Source: Amphiduros pacificus (taxonomy: Eukaryota > Annelida > Polychaeta > Phyllodocida > Hesionidae). From it: a stretch of DNA of 64,000 nucleotides. The notes under the pieces were generated by a model. That model was not told the origin of the DNA, ran no database searches, and saw nothing but the letters and a program-made list of their open reading frames with translations. Numbering within the stretch: position 1 is the stretch's first letter; each line of letters starts with the position of its first letter. Positions 43,619-58,700 of this stretch are shown one piece after another. The DNA lies in NCBI GenBank assembly GCA_949316495.1, contig OX439003.1:18165198-18229197 (forward strand), read 5' to 3'. A program made the position numbers and the translations under genes.

Positions 43619-45155
43619 TCGTTTCAAAGGATTACAACATTTGTATATCCTCATCAAACTAAAACCCGAAATGATGTAACTTTTTACTTTTTGAGAGAGA
43701 AAGATATTTTTTATAAATCATTTGCCATTCAAAGTCCATGCCAATGCCATTGGTTTTGTGAAGATCAAAGTATGTAGTATTTCAGCATAGAATTGTGTAT
43801 GAAAGTAACTGTAAATATGATTAAAATCATAAATTGATTGATACGCCACGGTGACAAAAATATTGGAGGGAAATTAGATAAGGCTTTGTTTTTTCACATC
43901 CTGGCCTTGCCGAAGCAAGTATATCACGTATATACATAGACACTAATAACATGTCCATATAATATAGATTTGGACTGCATAGTCTAGTATATACTAGAGC
44001 CTGCGATAAATGTTTTCCGGTTCCGTCTGTATTCTCCAAATGCATTACCTGTTTTTCCCTTACGCACAAAGACATAAAGACGAGGAAAGTATATTCACTT
44101 GATTATCATGCAAACATTTATCTATAAGATTATGAAGAGGCTGATGATAAATCTAGTGGTTTTATGACTCACCAGAGAATTCAACAATTGATTACCATGA
44201 TGTTATCAGTTGAACTGATTATATGTTAATTATATGCATGAACTATTAATTGATTATATACCTTCATTTTCATGGCTACTACTTTATTAGTAAAATATTT
44301 TGTATATCTCTTTTTCTGCTTCCTTTATGGACATTATATATATATATATATATCTTGCAGAGGTGTGCATTTTTAAAAGGTTTCTTTTGTCAGCATCATG
44401 ACATGTGGAGTGCATGTGAGTCATGTGTATGTTTCTTGAAATGTTTTCATTGGTTCAGAGTATTTTGCCTGTTTGTGTCCATCAACAACCATATATTTTA
44501 CATAGCGATTATATAAAATGATTATATGTTGGTACTTAAATTGTATATAAGAATGCAATACTAATCCATCAATTCATTTACTCATTTGGTAACTTGTGAA
44601 CTGAAGTATTTTTCCATGAAATGGACTATTTTTGCTATTCATGAATGAATGGGCTGCAGTCAGGTCATACAAGTGCATGTAAACAACTCACATGTGGACC
44701 CAAATACAACTTATTTACACTGATTATATCTCATTTTGTTCACTTATGAAAAAAAACAACAATAAAGAATTTGAATACCATCACATAAAAATCAACTAAT
44801 ATTATTTTGTGACATGTAAAGTCGAAAGGGACTTTGCCAGAAGAACCTTGGTACTGACAGGGAATTCTTTGTGAATATGTTTGTGACAACATGATTATTG
44901 AAGCCTGAGAGTGAAAATATCCAAAGACCCCACCATGAGCCTCTCACTTACTGACCACAAGTGTCATTATGGACATGAGTAATGAGGCATATGAATCACA
45001 AACTGTGCTTATGACTTCACTCATTATGTTGCTAATGGTAAAGAGATGAGAGACTTAATTGCACATCAAGGACGATTTGGTGATGTTACTGTACTCTTAG
45101 CTTAATACAAAAACAAAACATGTTTTCATTTTCCATCTTTTCGTCTTTGTTAATA
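43619..45155. other. Intergenic, no gene seen
   Basis: AT-rich, with a short (TA)n run at 44336-44352. Confidence 0.4.
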
Positions 45156-45978
45156 AGCCAAAATACCTGACAAAAAGAGGAAAGTCTCAGGTCAGGGTAG
45201 ACATTAAAAATGTGAGCTGGCATCATCCTGAGAATGCTTGCTTGGTGAGATTAGTACTCAGATTAGTGGGGTGTGTGGTCACTTCACATGTCTAAAATAG
45301 TAGGCAAATTACAGCACACACGTCTGAGCATTATTACTACACATATTTCTTTATCTAAATTGTGATTTTATTTGACAATTAAAATAATGATTGCAATATA
45401 TGATATTTTTTTAATGTAGAAAGTCTAATTCTATATTGTTAATAGTGTTTAAACAACCTTGAAGCCGAAGAACCATCTTGGAAGCATTGACACCATTTCC
45501 AAGAAGTGATCCTTGCACATATGAGCACATGCATATTTAGCTGATCTCACTGGAAAACAGAGAAATACACATACAGGTGACCTGTTGATTTCTATCATGA
45601 CTGATATGGTCAAATATTGACAACTCCACATTTTGATCTTGAATATTGGTTTACAATAAATAATATACCAAATTGATGGACTATATTTAAGAATGAGCAT
45701 TGTTTGCAGGTATGTTTTAAGGGTTGATGAATTGTTGTAAAACCTTGAATAGGTACAGTTCATGTCTATTTTGAAAAGTGGATCCAGGCAAATTGTTCAG
45801 TGAGCAATCTTGCCATGAGAAAAAGGTCAAAGCTTATCATCAGACCTGTGATACACTTGCTAATTCTGAAACATTTGGGACTATTGCATTGCATTGGATA
45901 TATTCAGATGCTCAAGGTTGGCCTCATTACCAACTTATTCGACGTTTAAAATCTATGATAAAATCTTGAAATTGGATC
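45156..45978 (+). repeat. Long dispersed repeat, copy B
   Basis: Collinear with 11454-12306 in the same orientation, with small indels throughout. It is followed by the same satellite-like monomers and a tRNA-like module. Confidence 0.8.
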
Positions 45979-46510
45979 CATAATCTTCTGATGTGCATAT
46001 TGCCCAATTAGTACCCAAATTTAAAGATATCTTTTTTTCTGTGTCATTTCTATTATTTTATATTCTACATTTGCAATATCAATTTATGTTTTCTGAAGTC
46101 CATTTCGCTCAAACAGAACCCCAATATGATTTCACCTTCAGCATGAAAATAACACTTTTCCCAACTGGGATTCGAACTCTGTACCTTTAGCATTAAAGAC
46201 AGACTTCTTAACCACTGACCCAACATATCATTCCATGGCAGCTTTGGATTAACTTTGCGGTCAGACCATTGTATAAAAATTGATATCAGCTCAATTTAGT
46301 TAGGTTCTTTGCAAATGTGTCATTGCTCAAAATAAACCCAAATATGTTGATTCAATACAAAAAAAAAATGTTTTACTTTCATATTGCTCAAATGAGATCT
46401 CAACGTAAATATTTCAACTTTTTTTTGGTATCAAGTCCTTAATTTCTGGTGTGCATATTGCTCAAATATAATTTCAAAATGAAGATTTCATCTTTAACAT
46501 GAAAAATGGA
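45979..46510. repeat. Satellite-like array (120-bp family), degraded
   Basis: Markers related to ATGAAGATTTCA occur near 46011, 46120 and 46480, with TGATGTGCATATTGC and TATTATTTTATATTCT blocks in the same order as in the 12.3-kb array. Confidence 0.65.
46155..46229 (-). mobile_element. tRNA-like module (SINE head), third copy
   Basis: Minus strand: A box TGGGTCAGTGGT and degraded B box GAGTTCGAATCC. It is joined to a TTCAGCATGAAAAT monomer end exactly as at 12747 and 13232. Confidence 0.6.
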
Positions 46511-48214
46511 GATGTAATCTATTCTAATCTAATCCACTCTTGTATGGTCGGTAATGATCAAGGAGTCCGTGTCCCACACCCCCTCCTTACTGACCTATCC
46601 TATTTTTTACAGGCACGTTACCTGAAACAAAGGAAATGATCTTATTTGGTTAATATATATCTACCATGAGGGGAAGTTTAACGGACAGATTGTGTTTAAT
46701 GTGGCCATTTATTCCATGATTTGTCAGCATTATTAAGATGAATCATATGTTCATTCCTGATTTATCTCATACATATTATCAATTTGATTTTTATAAATGT
46801 AATAATTTCTAAATAAAATTTATTCCAATTTAACCAAGGTTTCCAACCCATATCTTGATAATTGCAGTAAGGAGTGGCAGTCATTTATTTCAGAATGCAG
46901 CAGTTTATTTTTTCAATAACAGATGATATGGTTTTGGTTCTGCTGTGAATTAAAATTGTTGATATGTATTTGTATGGCTGGGATATTGCATATTTAAGAT
47001 GGTTTATGGGTGTTTTTTTGTGGTTGCCCATTAGGGATGGATTATTGATTTATTATTCCATATTCATGATGGAAATTTCTTTGATATATTTCAAGCTTCA
47101 TATCTTTTTAAGTGTAGTAACATATCACTGTAATGCTCAAAGATCTCTTTTGTAATGTCAAACAACAAAAGGAAAAAAGTTCTGCAGATTATGAGACCAT
47201 GATGAAGTGTATTTCCAAACAATTTTGTGAAACAAATCTTAATATTTTGTGTTTTCCTAAAGAAACATGTTTTTTTTTTAAACATTAAGAAAGAATAGAA
47301 GTTATGCACACACTAAGATATTGAACAAAGTCACTGGTACTTCGATTTATAACAGGGAATGTATTTAAACATAATAGGTGTACCACTTCCCATAAAGTAC
47401 ATATTTTGGTTATTTCTTCTCCGCCACTGGAGAGCACTCCTGCATGAAGATTATTACTGGGACTTTTCCATTATTAGATTTTACAGGATTACTGATTGTA
47501 AAATCAAAAACTGGAATTAGCTTGTTTTGAATCCAATTCACAATGGAGAAGCAGAACATGAAAAGAATGTCCCGTTTTGACAGGGCGAGCAACTGTATCA
47601 GTTTCAAAGGCATCCATGTCCAAAAAAGGATATGCAACCAACCAGGACAAATAAAAACACTTGAAAAGGCATTTTGGGAAGCAAGAAGAGCGTAGGCATG
47701 CGGGTGCTGGTCTGTGTGACTCACCGCATTTAGTCAGTCGTCAAGCATCATTCCCATATGTCCCCATATGAGTGATCTTACAATAGCTCATGTTACTAGC
47801 AGCCAAGGATCAAAGGACTGATCCTCCTAATGTCCCTAATATTATGCTACCTGATAAAACTTGCCAACAAAAGTTCATAAGATTGATCAATGAATGCACA
47901 AGGTCAAAAACATTATTTCTGGAACATTCCCATATGTGCAAGTGTAAAAACATTGACTAAATATACATGTTATTGACTTGATGCCCACACGATTTGAAAT
48001 TACCCCTGGTGGGGATCTTCCTTGTGGGGAATCTTTTTCCATGTAGTGGCAGAACTGCACAGGAAAAAATAACACCGAGAAGAAATTCACTCTAAGTGTG
48101 GAATTCAAGCCCATTTTAAGTCATGAAATTATTTTTGTCAAAATAAATAATTAAATAATTCAGACTGGTGAAAAAAAGGTTTTGTAAAATGTCAAAATAA
48201 ATCATTCAAGGACT
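46511..48214. other. Intergenic, no recognised gene
   Basis: The minus-strand open frame at 47410-47724 is the longest here but has no recognisable domain. Confidence 0.4.
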
Positions 48215-48382
48215 CCAAATCTTGCCATAGCTTCACTACATGTGGCCAAATCTTGCCATAGCTTGCCTTCACTACATGTGGCCTAATTTAACATGAATGT
48301 TGTAGCTCCACTACATGTGGCCTAATTTAACATAAATGTTGTAGCTCCACTACATGTGGCCTAATTTAACATAAATATTGCC
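48215..48382. repeat. Tandem repeat, 39-bp unit
   Basis: Three units of GTAGCTCCACTACATGTGGC plus CTAATTTAACATAAAT, preceded by two shorter variant units beginning CAAATCTTGCCATAGCTT. Confidence 0.9.
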
Positions 48383-48724
48383 AACTACAGCCCAAAATCT
48401 CATGGATGCTCAGATACCTGAAAAAATTCAATTTATTTTGTATATTTGTCCGAACCACAAATGAGTAATGTCCACTCCAGCCCAAGTGGCAAAATATAAA
48501 TTCTCTGCAAGTATTCTCTGGAATTGCTCAGCTCATAGATTATCATTTGAATTGTTTATTTCCTGCGATACTTTCAATAACAGACCTTTTTCAGCTCAAT
48601 CTAGGCGACGTCAGGTCAGCCACTACTTACTGATGTACCATGATATACCCATATTCTTATTATGTATCTTTGTGTTGTTGTAGAATAATGCAGGCAGAAA
48701 AACAATGCGTGTTCCCCATAGGGT

Positions 48725-48965
48725 TTTACGTCATATTCAAAATTATTTCTGTCATTTCATGTGGAAATCTACTTGTAGCAAATATAATGCTCCCTCACAG
48801 AATTGTCATGTCAAATTTTTTACATGACAAAATACCCAGTCCCAGATTTACAAGATCAGGTTAATCCTTCTGGCGAGGGCTTCAGTTCATAGGAGAAATT
48901 GCAACATGAACACCGTCTCTGCTGGGAATCAAACTCACAACCTTTTATCATCACAGAGGAAAGGG
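48725..48965 (-). mobile_element. tRNA-derived SINE, decayed near-complete copy
   Basis: Minus strand: B-box-like region around 48930, then the body blocks and palindromic TGTCATG..ACATGACA region in the order of the 43284 copy. The A box and tail are not clear. Confidence 0.75.
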
Positions 48966-49765
48966 TGGGCCTGTATAAGAATGGCAATACTTTACTGAAT
49001 ATATATTTTTCATCTGAGTTTCACTGAATCATTGGAACTATAGCATAGCATGTGGAAGTAAAAAAATTATAGTTCATTGGTTGCATGACAGAATTTATTA
49101 CATTATGACATTTGTATATATTATGGCAGGCAATATCATCGACGATCTACATATACAAAAATATACTTAAAATTCTGTAATAAATAGTTTGCTTATTTGG
49201 TGTGATCAATATGATCAACTTTTAAATTTCCTATATTTCACTGGTACATCTGCGGTAAAATTGCTAATATTTGGTCAAAATAATTTAATTCTTTTACAAA
49301 ACAATCTGCATAAACCATTTACAGTACTATCAATATTATACAAAAGTATATAGCATTATCAACATATTTTACAGAAAAAAATGAAATAAAGTAATCGAGG
49401 AAGCATTTCAGAAACTCATTTTGATGTGTCAATTGTTGTTGAATGTCATTATCAAAGAAATATTTATGAGATTACAAATGGATGTCGATATTTTCTGCAG
49501 TTTATCTCCACTTCAATAATAACCATTTATATCTGTAAAAGGATTTTTTTTTTATAAATGCCACAAAAACAACAAGAAAAAAAAGTAACTTGCAGTAATT
49601 GTCCAACATGATTGAAAAATCAGAATCTCACAATAACAAATATTATCACATGATAAATATTCATAAATTTGGCAATGTTTGTATTTTTGTGGGTATCCCA
49701 CCCAGATTTGCCACACGTTCACTATTTGTAAGCACTTCTGAAATGGTCCCTCAATGATACCACTT
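48966..49765 (-). other. BICRA 3' UTR and flank
   Basis: AT-rich sequence downstream of the BICRA stop codon. A minus-strand AATAAA at 49094-49099 is a possible polyadenylation signal. Confidence 0.4.
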
Positions 49766-52700
49766 TTACATAAGAATACTTTGTACAGCTGCTTCTAAGT
49801 CATCTTGCTGATCCTGGTCATCAGTGAAGGAGTCATTTGCTTGCTCAGCAACCCCTGATGTCTGTCCCATAACCAACCCACCAGTCCCACTTAGGTTTGG
49901 AATGCCACCTTGATTCTGAAGACTAAGAATACTGTCGATTGCACTTTGCATTTCAACATTTAAGTTGTCCCCAGTAAATTCCTCAATGTCAAATTCAAGA
50001 GGCCTTTCAGTTTGTAAAAGACTGAGTTCTGCTGCAGTCTGCTGGCCTAAGTCTTGATTGAAAAAATCGCTGGTTTGGCCCATGGTATTATTGTTTGTTT
50101 GTGGCAGTGGACCTGTAGGAAAAGTCTGTATTAAGTCAGCCATCACAAGACTATCCACAGCAGTTGTGACTTCTCCCCCCTTATCACCTGCACCTGTATC
50201 CTCCTCCTCCTCCTCCTCCTCCTCCTCCTCATCATCATCATCACCAGCAGTGTATGTTGAAGAGGGCATTGTTTTACCCGTTTTAGATGTCTGAATATGG
50301 CTTGCATCACTACGGGCATAATCTCCACTTGCATATGTGACATCGTCGGTGCTTGCGGTAAATACATCTTCCTGGCTTGTATCCTGCCATGATGTGGACA
50401 ACAGCCCTGCCACAGCTGTGTCTGCCTCAGACAACTCTCCTTCATCTTGACTGCTTATATAACCACCAGGTGGAGCCATGTCATCTCCTACACTACTCCT
50501 GTATTGTGGAGACACAAAACTGTCTGCCTGTTCAAGTCCAGACTCATCTTTGGTGTCATCACTGCTGTATGCCTCAAAAGGCACACTCACATTTGTCCTT
50601 TGTACATTATCTATTTCATCATCAGCTTCACTCTTAATATTCCTATGCAATCCTTGTTGTTTTCTATATTTGAAAGGAGTCTCTACCTCCTCAAGAAAAG
50701 GTTCACGCTTCACCTTCACAACCGCTTTGTTTAACTCTGCCTCCAATTTTAAATCAGGGGCATAGCTTGGACTTTTTATGTGTAAGGGACTATTTTTAAT
50801 CACAATTTTTAATCCACCCGTAGCACGTAGTGTGTAAGTATTTGATGAGGTCTTCTCTTCTTTTATTCTTTTGGGTTGAGAACTTTCATCCTCAGAGTCT
50901 GATATTGTGATGCTGTGTTTGTCTGCACGGCTAAGTTTAGGAGCTGGAGGGCTGGGGCTTGCAGCAGGTGAGTGGGCGGAGCTTATTAGGTCAGCACTGG
51001 TTTCCATGGCAGCAGTATCATCAAATGGCGACTCTGGTTCGACATCTGACTCAGACTCAACAACAGGTGCTGGGCATGGCACAAAATTTTCTGAAAAGAA
51101 ATGTTAGTTATTTATTTAATAATTCATAGATTGTTCCTTTGTCTTAAGTAACATTTTCATAAATTTGGTAGTGAAAGGCCATATTTTATGTGGAATACAA
51201 CTCCATTAAAAATATTTATGAAATTTCTCAAAATATCAGAGACTGCACATCCCTCAGCTGACAGGAACCAAGGGCTATTATGAAGGAATCCTTTCAAGTC
51301 ATCTCATACATGAAGTTATTAGAGATAAGGACATATGACCAGTAAATGATCAAGATCAAGGTCAACAAGTGCATTTGATGAGATGCATCCATGTTTGGTC
51401 ATTCCAGTTTCTCTTTCTTGTTGTCAACAAATCAATATCTGAGATGGGGGTCATAACTTTAAAATATAGGTCAATGTCACACATAAGTGCATCATTTCAG
51501 GCCACTGACAAGGTGCATCTGTGGTTTTAGTTTGCTATTTTAATTTCTTATCAATTTATCACATTTACAAGATTTTCAAAGATTGGAGGACATGGCCTTG
51601 ATATGTTGGTCAATTTTCCCAAAAATGATGCATTTCTGGTTCAAATTTCAAGAAGTTATGAAGTTATTATATAAAAAAAAGTCTCAGATGTCGAGTTGCC
51701 GCAGGCTCCGAAAATACCCCTTCAAAAATTTGCAGAGAGGTAAAATTATATATGAAATTATTTGAGCATCATAGTATATTCACCTGGATTCTCTGTTGCA
51801 GTACTGCGATCCTTGGCTAGTTGTTCTTTTTCAGCATTGATGAACATTCTCTCTAGCATTACCATCTCAGAAGTAGAGGTTTCCCTCTGTAAATTAGAAA
51901 ATATTAGAAAATATAAGTAAATATTAGAAAATATTAGAAATAATTCCCAAAAATCAAGTCCAATTTATCCTATATCATTATCCAAGTCCATACCCTTTAT
52001 TTTATCCATTTAGGTGTTAACGTCATTACTTGCTTTTAAATTAGATTGTTCTAGTAATGGTATTGGCTTAATAATACAAACCATAGCTTCGTTGTATAGC
52101 AGATGTCTATATTTATCAAACATTGCATGCTTCTTCTCCAACAAACCCTCGGACACTTCATCAAACATTAGTTCATCTGAAATTGAAATAAAATTAAAAG
52201 AAATTTTTAATTTATCCAAAATCAACACCAGCATAGGATTATTTTAAAGAAAACATAACTGAAGTTTTTTCTCTCACAAAAAATTGATTTGATTCCAACA
52301 TATGCAGCTACACTTATTTATTTGGAATCTAACCAGAACCCAATGGCAAATGAAATTGATTTTCTTCTGATTATTTGGTGAATATACTTGTTTGAAAATG
52401 CTGTCTCAACACTATTGTGGTCAACGGTTACAATCATTCTTCATTTACACATACATACCTCTTGCATAGTCACCAGCAGTTGGTTCTGGGGTTTGGAACA
52501 CATGATAACGTATCAAACGTCGGCAGGCATCTTTGCGATCACGGAATGGTGTTTTACAGTCAGGCTGGCAGGCAGTATTCTGGTCCCTAGTTAGTTGAGC
52601 CTTAATACTGTATCAAAACAAATATATTTGTTGTGTATTGCAATAAATGTTAATAAGATTTTAATTGATAAATCACAAGAATTTTTTGACTTCCCTAGAG

Positions 52701-55700
52701 AAGAAAGATATTGCAATTTAGTATTACATATTTCTTACAGAATGCTTTCAGCAAATCTGCTTGGTATAGATTCTCTTCATTCATTATATAATTTAAGGGA
52801 CCATCAAATAATATACATACAGGTCAATTTTACTGATGGGTTGCTTGAGAAGTGGTTTGGCTTGGAGGACATTTGCAGCAGTAGGCTGGCCCAATGTCTG
52901 ACCCACAGACGACACTAACAACGGCTTCAACACATTTGGGCTACTCTTGTTCATTTGCTGAAATAACATTTAAAAATTTCAATATTATCAAATTAGTAAG
53001 ATGCTGAAAATTATTTCTTGTCCCTGCACTCACACCCCTTATATACTTTTAAATAGAACATTTGGCCTGAGGCAGGCCATCACATAAACTGCTTGCCATG
53101 TTGCCCAGTGGTGTTATTTACCCTCCTGGTCAAGTAAAGGCAACCAGTAGAGTAAATGCTTGGAAAATATTAACGTCAAAGCCAGAAAGGTATATTACTA
53201 AATTAATATGTTTCTGTCTGCAACAATTCACACAATACTCATGCGTACCTGAAGTTGGACAGTGAGGGGTATCTTTGATGCTTGCTGTTGCTGCTGCTGC
53301 TGTTGTTGTTGCTGCTGATGTTGCTGTTGCTGTTTAAGGAGCTGCTGCTGGTGCAATTTCAGAAGGATAGCTGTTTGTTGTTCAGGTGTCAATTTAGCTA
53401 ACTTATCTTTCAAATGTGTTGGAATTGCAAGCACCTAGAAATTAAATATTGTAATATAGATAATTTCTCTTAGTGTATGTTTCTTGTTGAGTCAAGAACT
53501 GAGTTCACCTGAATTTGAAATCACAAATGATAAATGAGACTGTCTCCTCGCTCTGCCATTAGTTTGTTTCTATTGATTGTGCAATAATCTGACAGAGCTG
53601 ATATTAAATACATGTATTTCTAGTCTTTGAATTTACCTTTATCTGCTGATTGGGACCAAGGTTTGGAGCCATTGCAGCTATCTTGCTGGCCACAGTGCCT
53701 GGCACTGACAGTGACCCTACTGCAGACGTGGCTAAGGTTGTAACAGCACCAATCCCTGCTGGTGCTGTAGTCGTAACTGGCTTGATTTCAATCATCCCTG
53801 GAAATCAATGTGCAGGAAAATTATTCTTTCTGACAGAAATATATGTGACAAACACAACAAGATACCTTTTCAAGTCCATGTAAATATTTTATCTAAATTG
53901 TACAATGATGTGTGACTGTTCACCCCAACATTATGTTAATCACTGATACCAAGAAATCATTCAAGCCAAAAAATGGCAGCTCATTCAGTTCAAAGTGTTC
54001 ATGGAGATGTGACTGCTCACTCAAGAATGAATTTTTCAATAAGCCCCTGCTGATTATGAGGCACATTCCCAGTATCAATTATGTATGTCATACAATAGGC
54101 AAATGTAAGACATGTCAATGTTTTTCTTGCACAAAATGTTTAAATTCTCAGTGAAGTGTGACTGCAGCAGGACTTTCATCGTGGTTACCAGTCCTATTCA
54201 TTAATATGAATCATCCTACCAAAAATGATTTAAATTATCATCAATATTTCCTTGTGTTCACTTTGGTGTGGTTTCTCACACAAGCATAAATTTCATCAAT
54301 GATACCACTACTATTTTTAAAATCAGCTTCATCCATTATATTCACTTGATGTCAAATTCAAAGTGTTCATTAAGGAGTGACTGCTTGTTCAAGCATATAG
54401 ATTCAACTATAAAATATTAAGATATCAATTGTAAAAAATATAGCACAGTACACAAAAAATAAAATGAAATATAACTATGCTATCATTTAACTAACCTTGT
54501 GGTTGTGGTGTCAGGGCATTGTTGGGTGCAGCAGTATTAGGCTCAGATTTAATAGTCTGAATTGGTACAACGCTACTTGTTTGTGTTGGTAGCACCTTGA
54601 CTCCCACAGATGCAGTTGTACTCATTTGTGTCTGACTCGCTACCACTGCTGCAGGGCTCATTGTTGCCAAGTTAATAGATGGCGCCACTGAAGTGATGGT
54701 GCTTGTAGATGGTGTCAATGTGACACTCGAAGCAGCTGCAGCCTGCTTTTGTTGTTGACTGCGCAGAGCTTGGATCTGACCCTGCCTGATTATCTTTTGC
54801 TGGACATCCCCTAACTGTTGCAGTAACATCTGTTGCTGTTCTGTACGGTTTGGAACATTTAACAATGCTTTTACTTGGGTTTGTATGTTTCTCAATACTT
54901 GCTGATTCTGAGGAGTTAATTGTACAAATGGTATCTTGCTCAGGTCTTGATTCTGAGTTGCAGTATTACCCTGAACTGATACAGGGACTGTGGTTGGCTG
55001 TTGCTGTGATTGTTGAGTCTGTGCCTGGGGTTGTAGTAATTGTTGTTTGAGCTGGAGTTGTTGCAGCTGTTGTTGCTGTTGTTGTTGCTGCTGTTGTTGC
55101 AGCTGCTGTTGCTGTTGCAGTTGTTGTTGTTGAAGCTGTTGCTGTTGAAGCTGTTGCTGTTGTAGCTGTTGCTGCATATACTGATTGGTATTAGCAATTG
55201 GTTTGGGCAGAGCCTGCAGCCCGGATGCTGATTGTTCTGTAATGACAGTTGCTGGTTGGGTCACACCTCCACTTGCACTGCCAATAGGAGCAAACACACC
55301 TGACTTGTGCACAGTCCTGTTTGGTGGCGGCACTGTCACATTTGGTGGAGGTGTTGTGACTGATGAAATATTTTGCGAAGACACAGTAACATTTGGGGGA
55401 ACAACTGAAGAAATATTCTGTGATGACATGGTAAAACTTGGTTGGTTCATAACTGAAATGTTAGGAGAAGGAACTGTCATTCTTGGACCTGTTACACTTG
55501 GAATAACCTGGCTTTGTGTGACAGTCACATTCGGTGGCACTGACAAAGTGGGTATGGGTTTTGCACTGGTCCCTGAAACATACACAACTCCTGATTTACT
55601 GTTGGCTGATGAAAAGCTAGAAGTCGTGATCCCTGCCATGGACAGGTGATTTTGTGTGACCACCACATTAGGTGGTGGTGTTGAACTGTTCAGGCTCGCA

Positions 55701-58700
55701 GACTGTCCACGAACAAATGTTGGAATGTTACTGTTTGTTGCACCATTTATCGTTGGCATGTGTGAAAATGATGTCACTGGAGTGATGACTATTGGCTTGT
55801 GTTGCGGCACAACAGGCCTCACTCTTTGGAGTGATGCAACTGGAGTTGCTTGAGATACTGCAGGCGGTGTCTGGGAATTTCTTACCAGCTGTTGAAGCTG
55901 GGTTGTGGATGTGATGGGTTGAGCACTAGTTACTATGCTGGGTGTAACATGAGAAATACTGGTATGAAGCTGACCTGCAGCTTGGATAGGGGAGACTTGA
56001 GAGAGGCTGACACTCTGGGCTACGGAGGCCTTCCCATTTCCAGCCTTAGCCACAACTTGAGCTGGAGACTGGTTTTCCAGCTTAACCATTGGACTCGCCA
56101 TTGAACTGGAGGGCATTATGTTTTCAGTTTTCACAGTAGCCTGGCCTATGGCATTTTGTGTCAGTAGTACACCTCCCTGTGAGGATGTAGTAGTTTGAGT
56201 TGCAACAGGATTGTTAACGGCAGTCACTATCTGAGGTTGTATAGAAGCACCACTGGTTCCCACATTAATACTAGACTGCGGAATAGTGGCACCTTGCAAA
56301 GTTTTTAGTTGTTGCACTGGTATTGTGAAAGGTATTTGCTGTCCTCCTATATTAATTTTGATATTTGATCCCAACACACTTTTAGGTAACTGTATCTGTT
56401 GACCTTGTGAGTTTATTATATTGATTGTCTGACCTTGCACTTGCACATTTTGACCTTGCACTTGTATGTTTTGAGCTTGAATAGCGCCATGGATTTGTTG
56501 TAAGTTTTGTCCAGCCTGCACTGTTTGGCCTCCTGCAGGAAGGATATTAATGCCCTGCTGTGGTGTAGACGTTACCAAATTGCTTAGTACTTGAGGTTGT
56601 CCTATAGAAGGCGCTGTCATCACCTGGCCCTGCTGTACCTGTCCAGTTTGCAGCTGTGTTGGCTGAGCCATGATTACCTGTCCACCAAGCTGTGTGGTCG
56701 AGCCTGTGGCCTGGGCAGCACCTGTCTGTAATTGCACAATATTGGATGGGAATGTTCTAAGTATAAAGTTTTGATTTTGAGCATTGTTGGGTCCAGCAGC
56801 CCGCTGTATGACAATCTGTGGGGCTGTTGCCCCTGTCCCTACTGGCTGAGTGGCAGCATTAAGATTGAAAACATTAACATTAGGTGGAGCAGTTGTCTGT
56901 TTAACAGCAGGTTGAATATTGATAGCCCCTCCACCACTTGTGTTGTTCACTGTTGCTCCTGTTAATTGCACTGTCTGATTAGCCGCAGTGTTGCCCTGCA
57001 CCTGACCACCTTGTGTCTGCAGCACCTGGCCCTGCAGCTGGCTCAGGTTGATGGGCTGCTGCAGCAGGATGCGGCTTCCTGATGAGGTTTGGATAACCTG
57101 TAAGCCTGTTGGTTGGATCATATTCATGGTTCCTTGGGGTCGGAGTTGTACAGCCCCAGCCAGAGGTCTAACCTGGTTGAGGTTGAGGTTCACCACATTG
57201 GTTCCTGCCAGTACTGTACCACCAGCCAGCTGTATTTGGTTATTTGTGCTGGCTGTCTGAGCTACAGCTGGTTGACCTTGGAGTTGTTGCTGACTCACAA
57301 CTGACAGGTTGAACTGGCCTAATTGAGCATTCTTGAGGGCCTGGGATGTAATCTGTTGCACCTGAGCGGGCTGTGGTGCTATTTGCTGCAGATGAGCAGC
57401 CTGCTGTGTAGCACCACCTTGTGTCTGCTGAGTGGATGAGATCTGCGGAACCTGTGCTGGTTGCTGGGTCAGTTGCTGGATTGTTCCTTGCCCTCCTGAC
57501 AGCTGGATTTGCTGCTAACATAAATAGTATATTAGAACACCAGAATAATACACAATTTTAAAAATCAGTGATGAAAGTCGGCATTCAGGAAAAAACCTGA
57601 AACCCTTAAAAATTAAACTGAAGATACCCCTAACCCCTTTCAGAAATGTCATTTTTGGATGTTTCAGACTGAGTTAAGACCATTTTGAATTTCACATTTG
57701 AAGAAAAAAAACCTGAATTAAGATTATTTCATGAAGACTTTCATCACTGAAAAATTGTATTTGATAATAAAAAGTGGTGCCCCTCCTGACGGTAAAAAAA
57801 TTAAAGGAAACCAAACAGAACCAAAAATTGAACATAAAATCTTTGTTGGAAAGCACACACATGCACGCACACAATATTTGATTGCATCATCTTGCAATAT
57901 TTGATCACATTCTCTGGAACATTTGTTTTGGTATATGAACACATTTTCCAGAACAAAGAGATGAAAAGTTGTCTCTGCAGTCCAGATAAGCAAATTCCTC
58001 TCATATCACTTGGGTGCTTCTGCTTATCAATCTGAATTTTGCTTATTCGTCACCTTCTTCTTGCCCAATTTACACCAAATTTGAACAATACCAACCCTTG
58101 ATTTAGCCACGTGAAGATTATTTTGCCCATAATGTGATTGGGTTTTTTTATGATTGGATTTTAGGGAGTTTTTTGGCACACTTTAATTGATTTTAATTGT
58201 GCAGTTCCGGTGTTTTCAATGGGGCAGTATAGCAACCCATAATCAACCGATGACCGATGAAGGTATAAATTTAACTTTCAGTTTTGGAATTAATAGCTTT
58301 GTCACATACTCTTTGTTAACATGATATAAAAATGTATTAATACACAAAAGTGCATGCACAAATTACAGGCTCATTCATGGTTTCAGACACCCATCACTGT
58401 GGCATATTTTAATCAAACCATTTGTAATTTGTACCTGTTGGGAAATCTGTTGGGACTGCAGGAGCTGTTGTAATTGCTGTGGCGTCAACTGCTGTAACAC
58501 TTGCTGAACACCTGGGGTTAAGATTTGCTGCTGGCCACCGGGGGTTGCTAGATTTTGTATGGTGGATGTTGTAGCTGGCTGCACACCAGATGTCAGTAGC
58601 TGCTGGAGGCCAGAGGTGGGCTGAGCCTGTTGGACAACAGGCTGGGTGAACTGCAGTCCTGGGCTTGGAGAAGATGCTGGCAACTGCACCAACGGAGATG

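Noticed and set aside
47410-47724. 104-residue minus-strand open frame
   Set aside because: No domain, no splice context and no repeat homology; probably chance.
48219-48382. Possible CRISPR-like array
   Set aside because: Units are contiguous with no unique spacers, and the context is animal nuclear DNA.
55185-55649. 154-residue open frame on the plus strand, Gly/Thr/Val-rich
   Set aside because: It is the antisense shadow of BICRA exon 5, where the real frame is on the minus strand.
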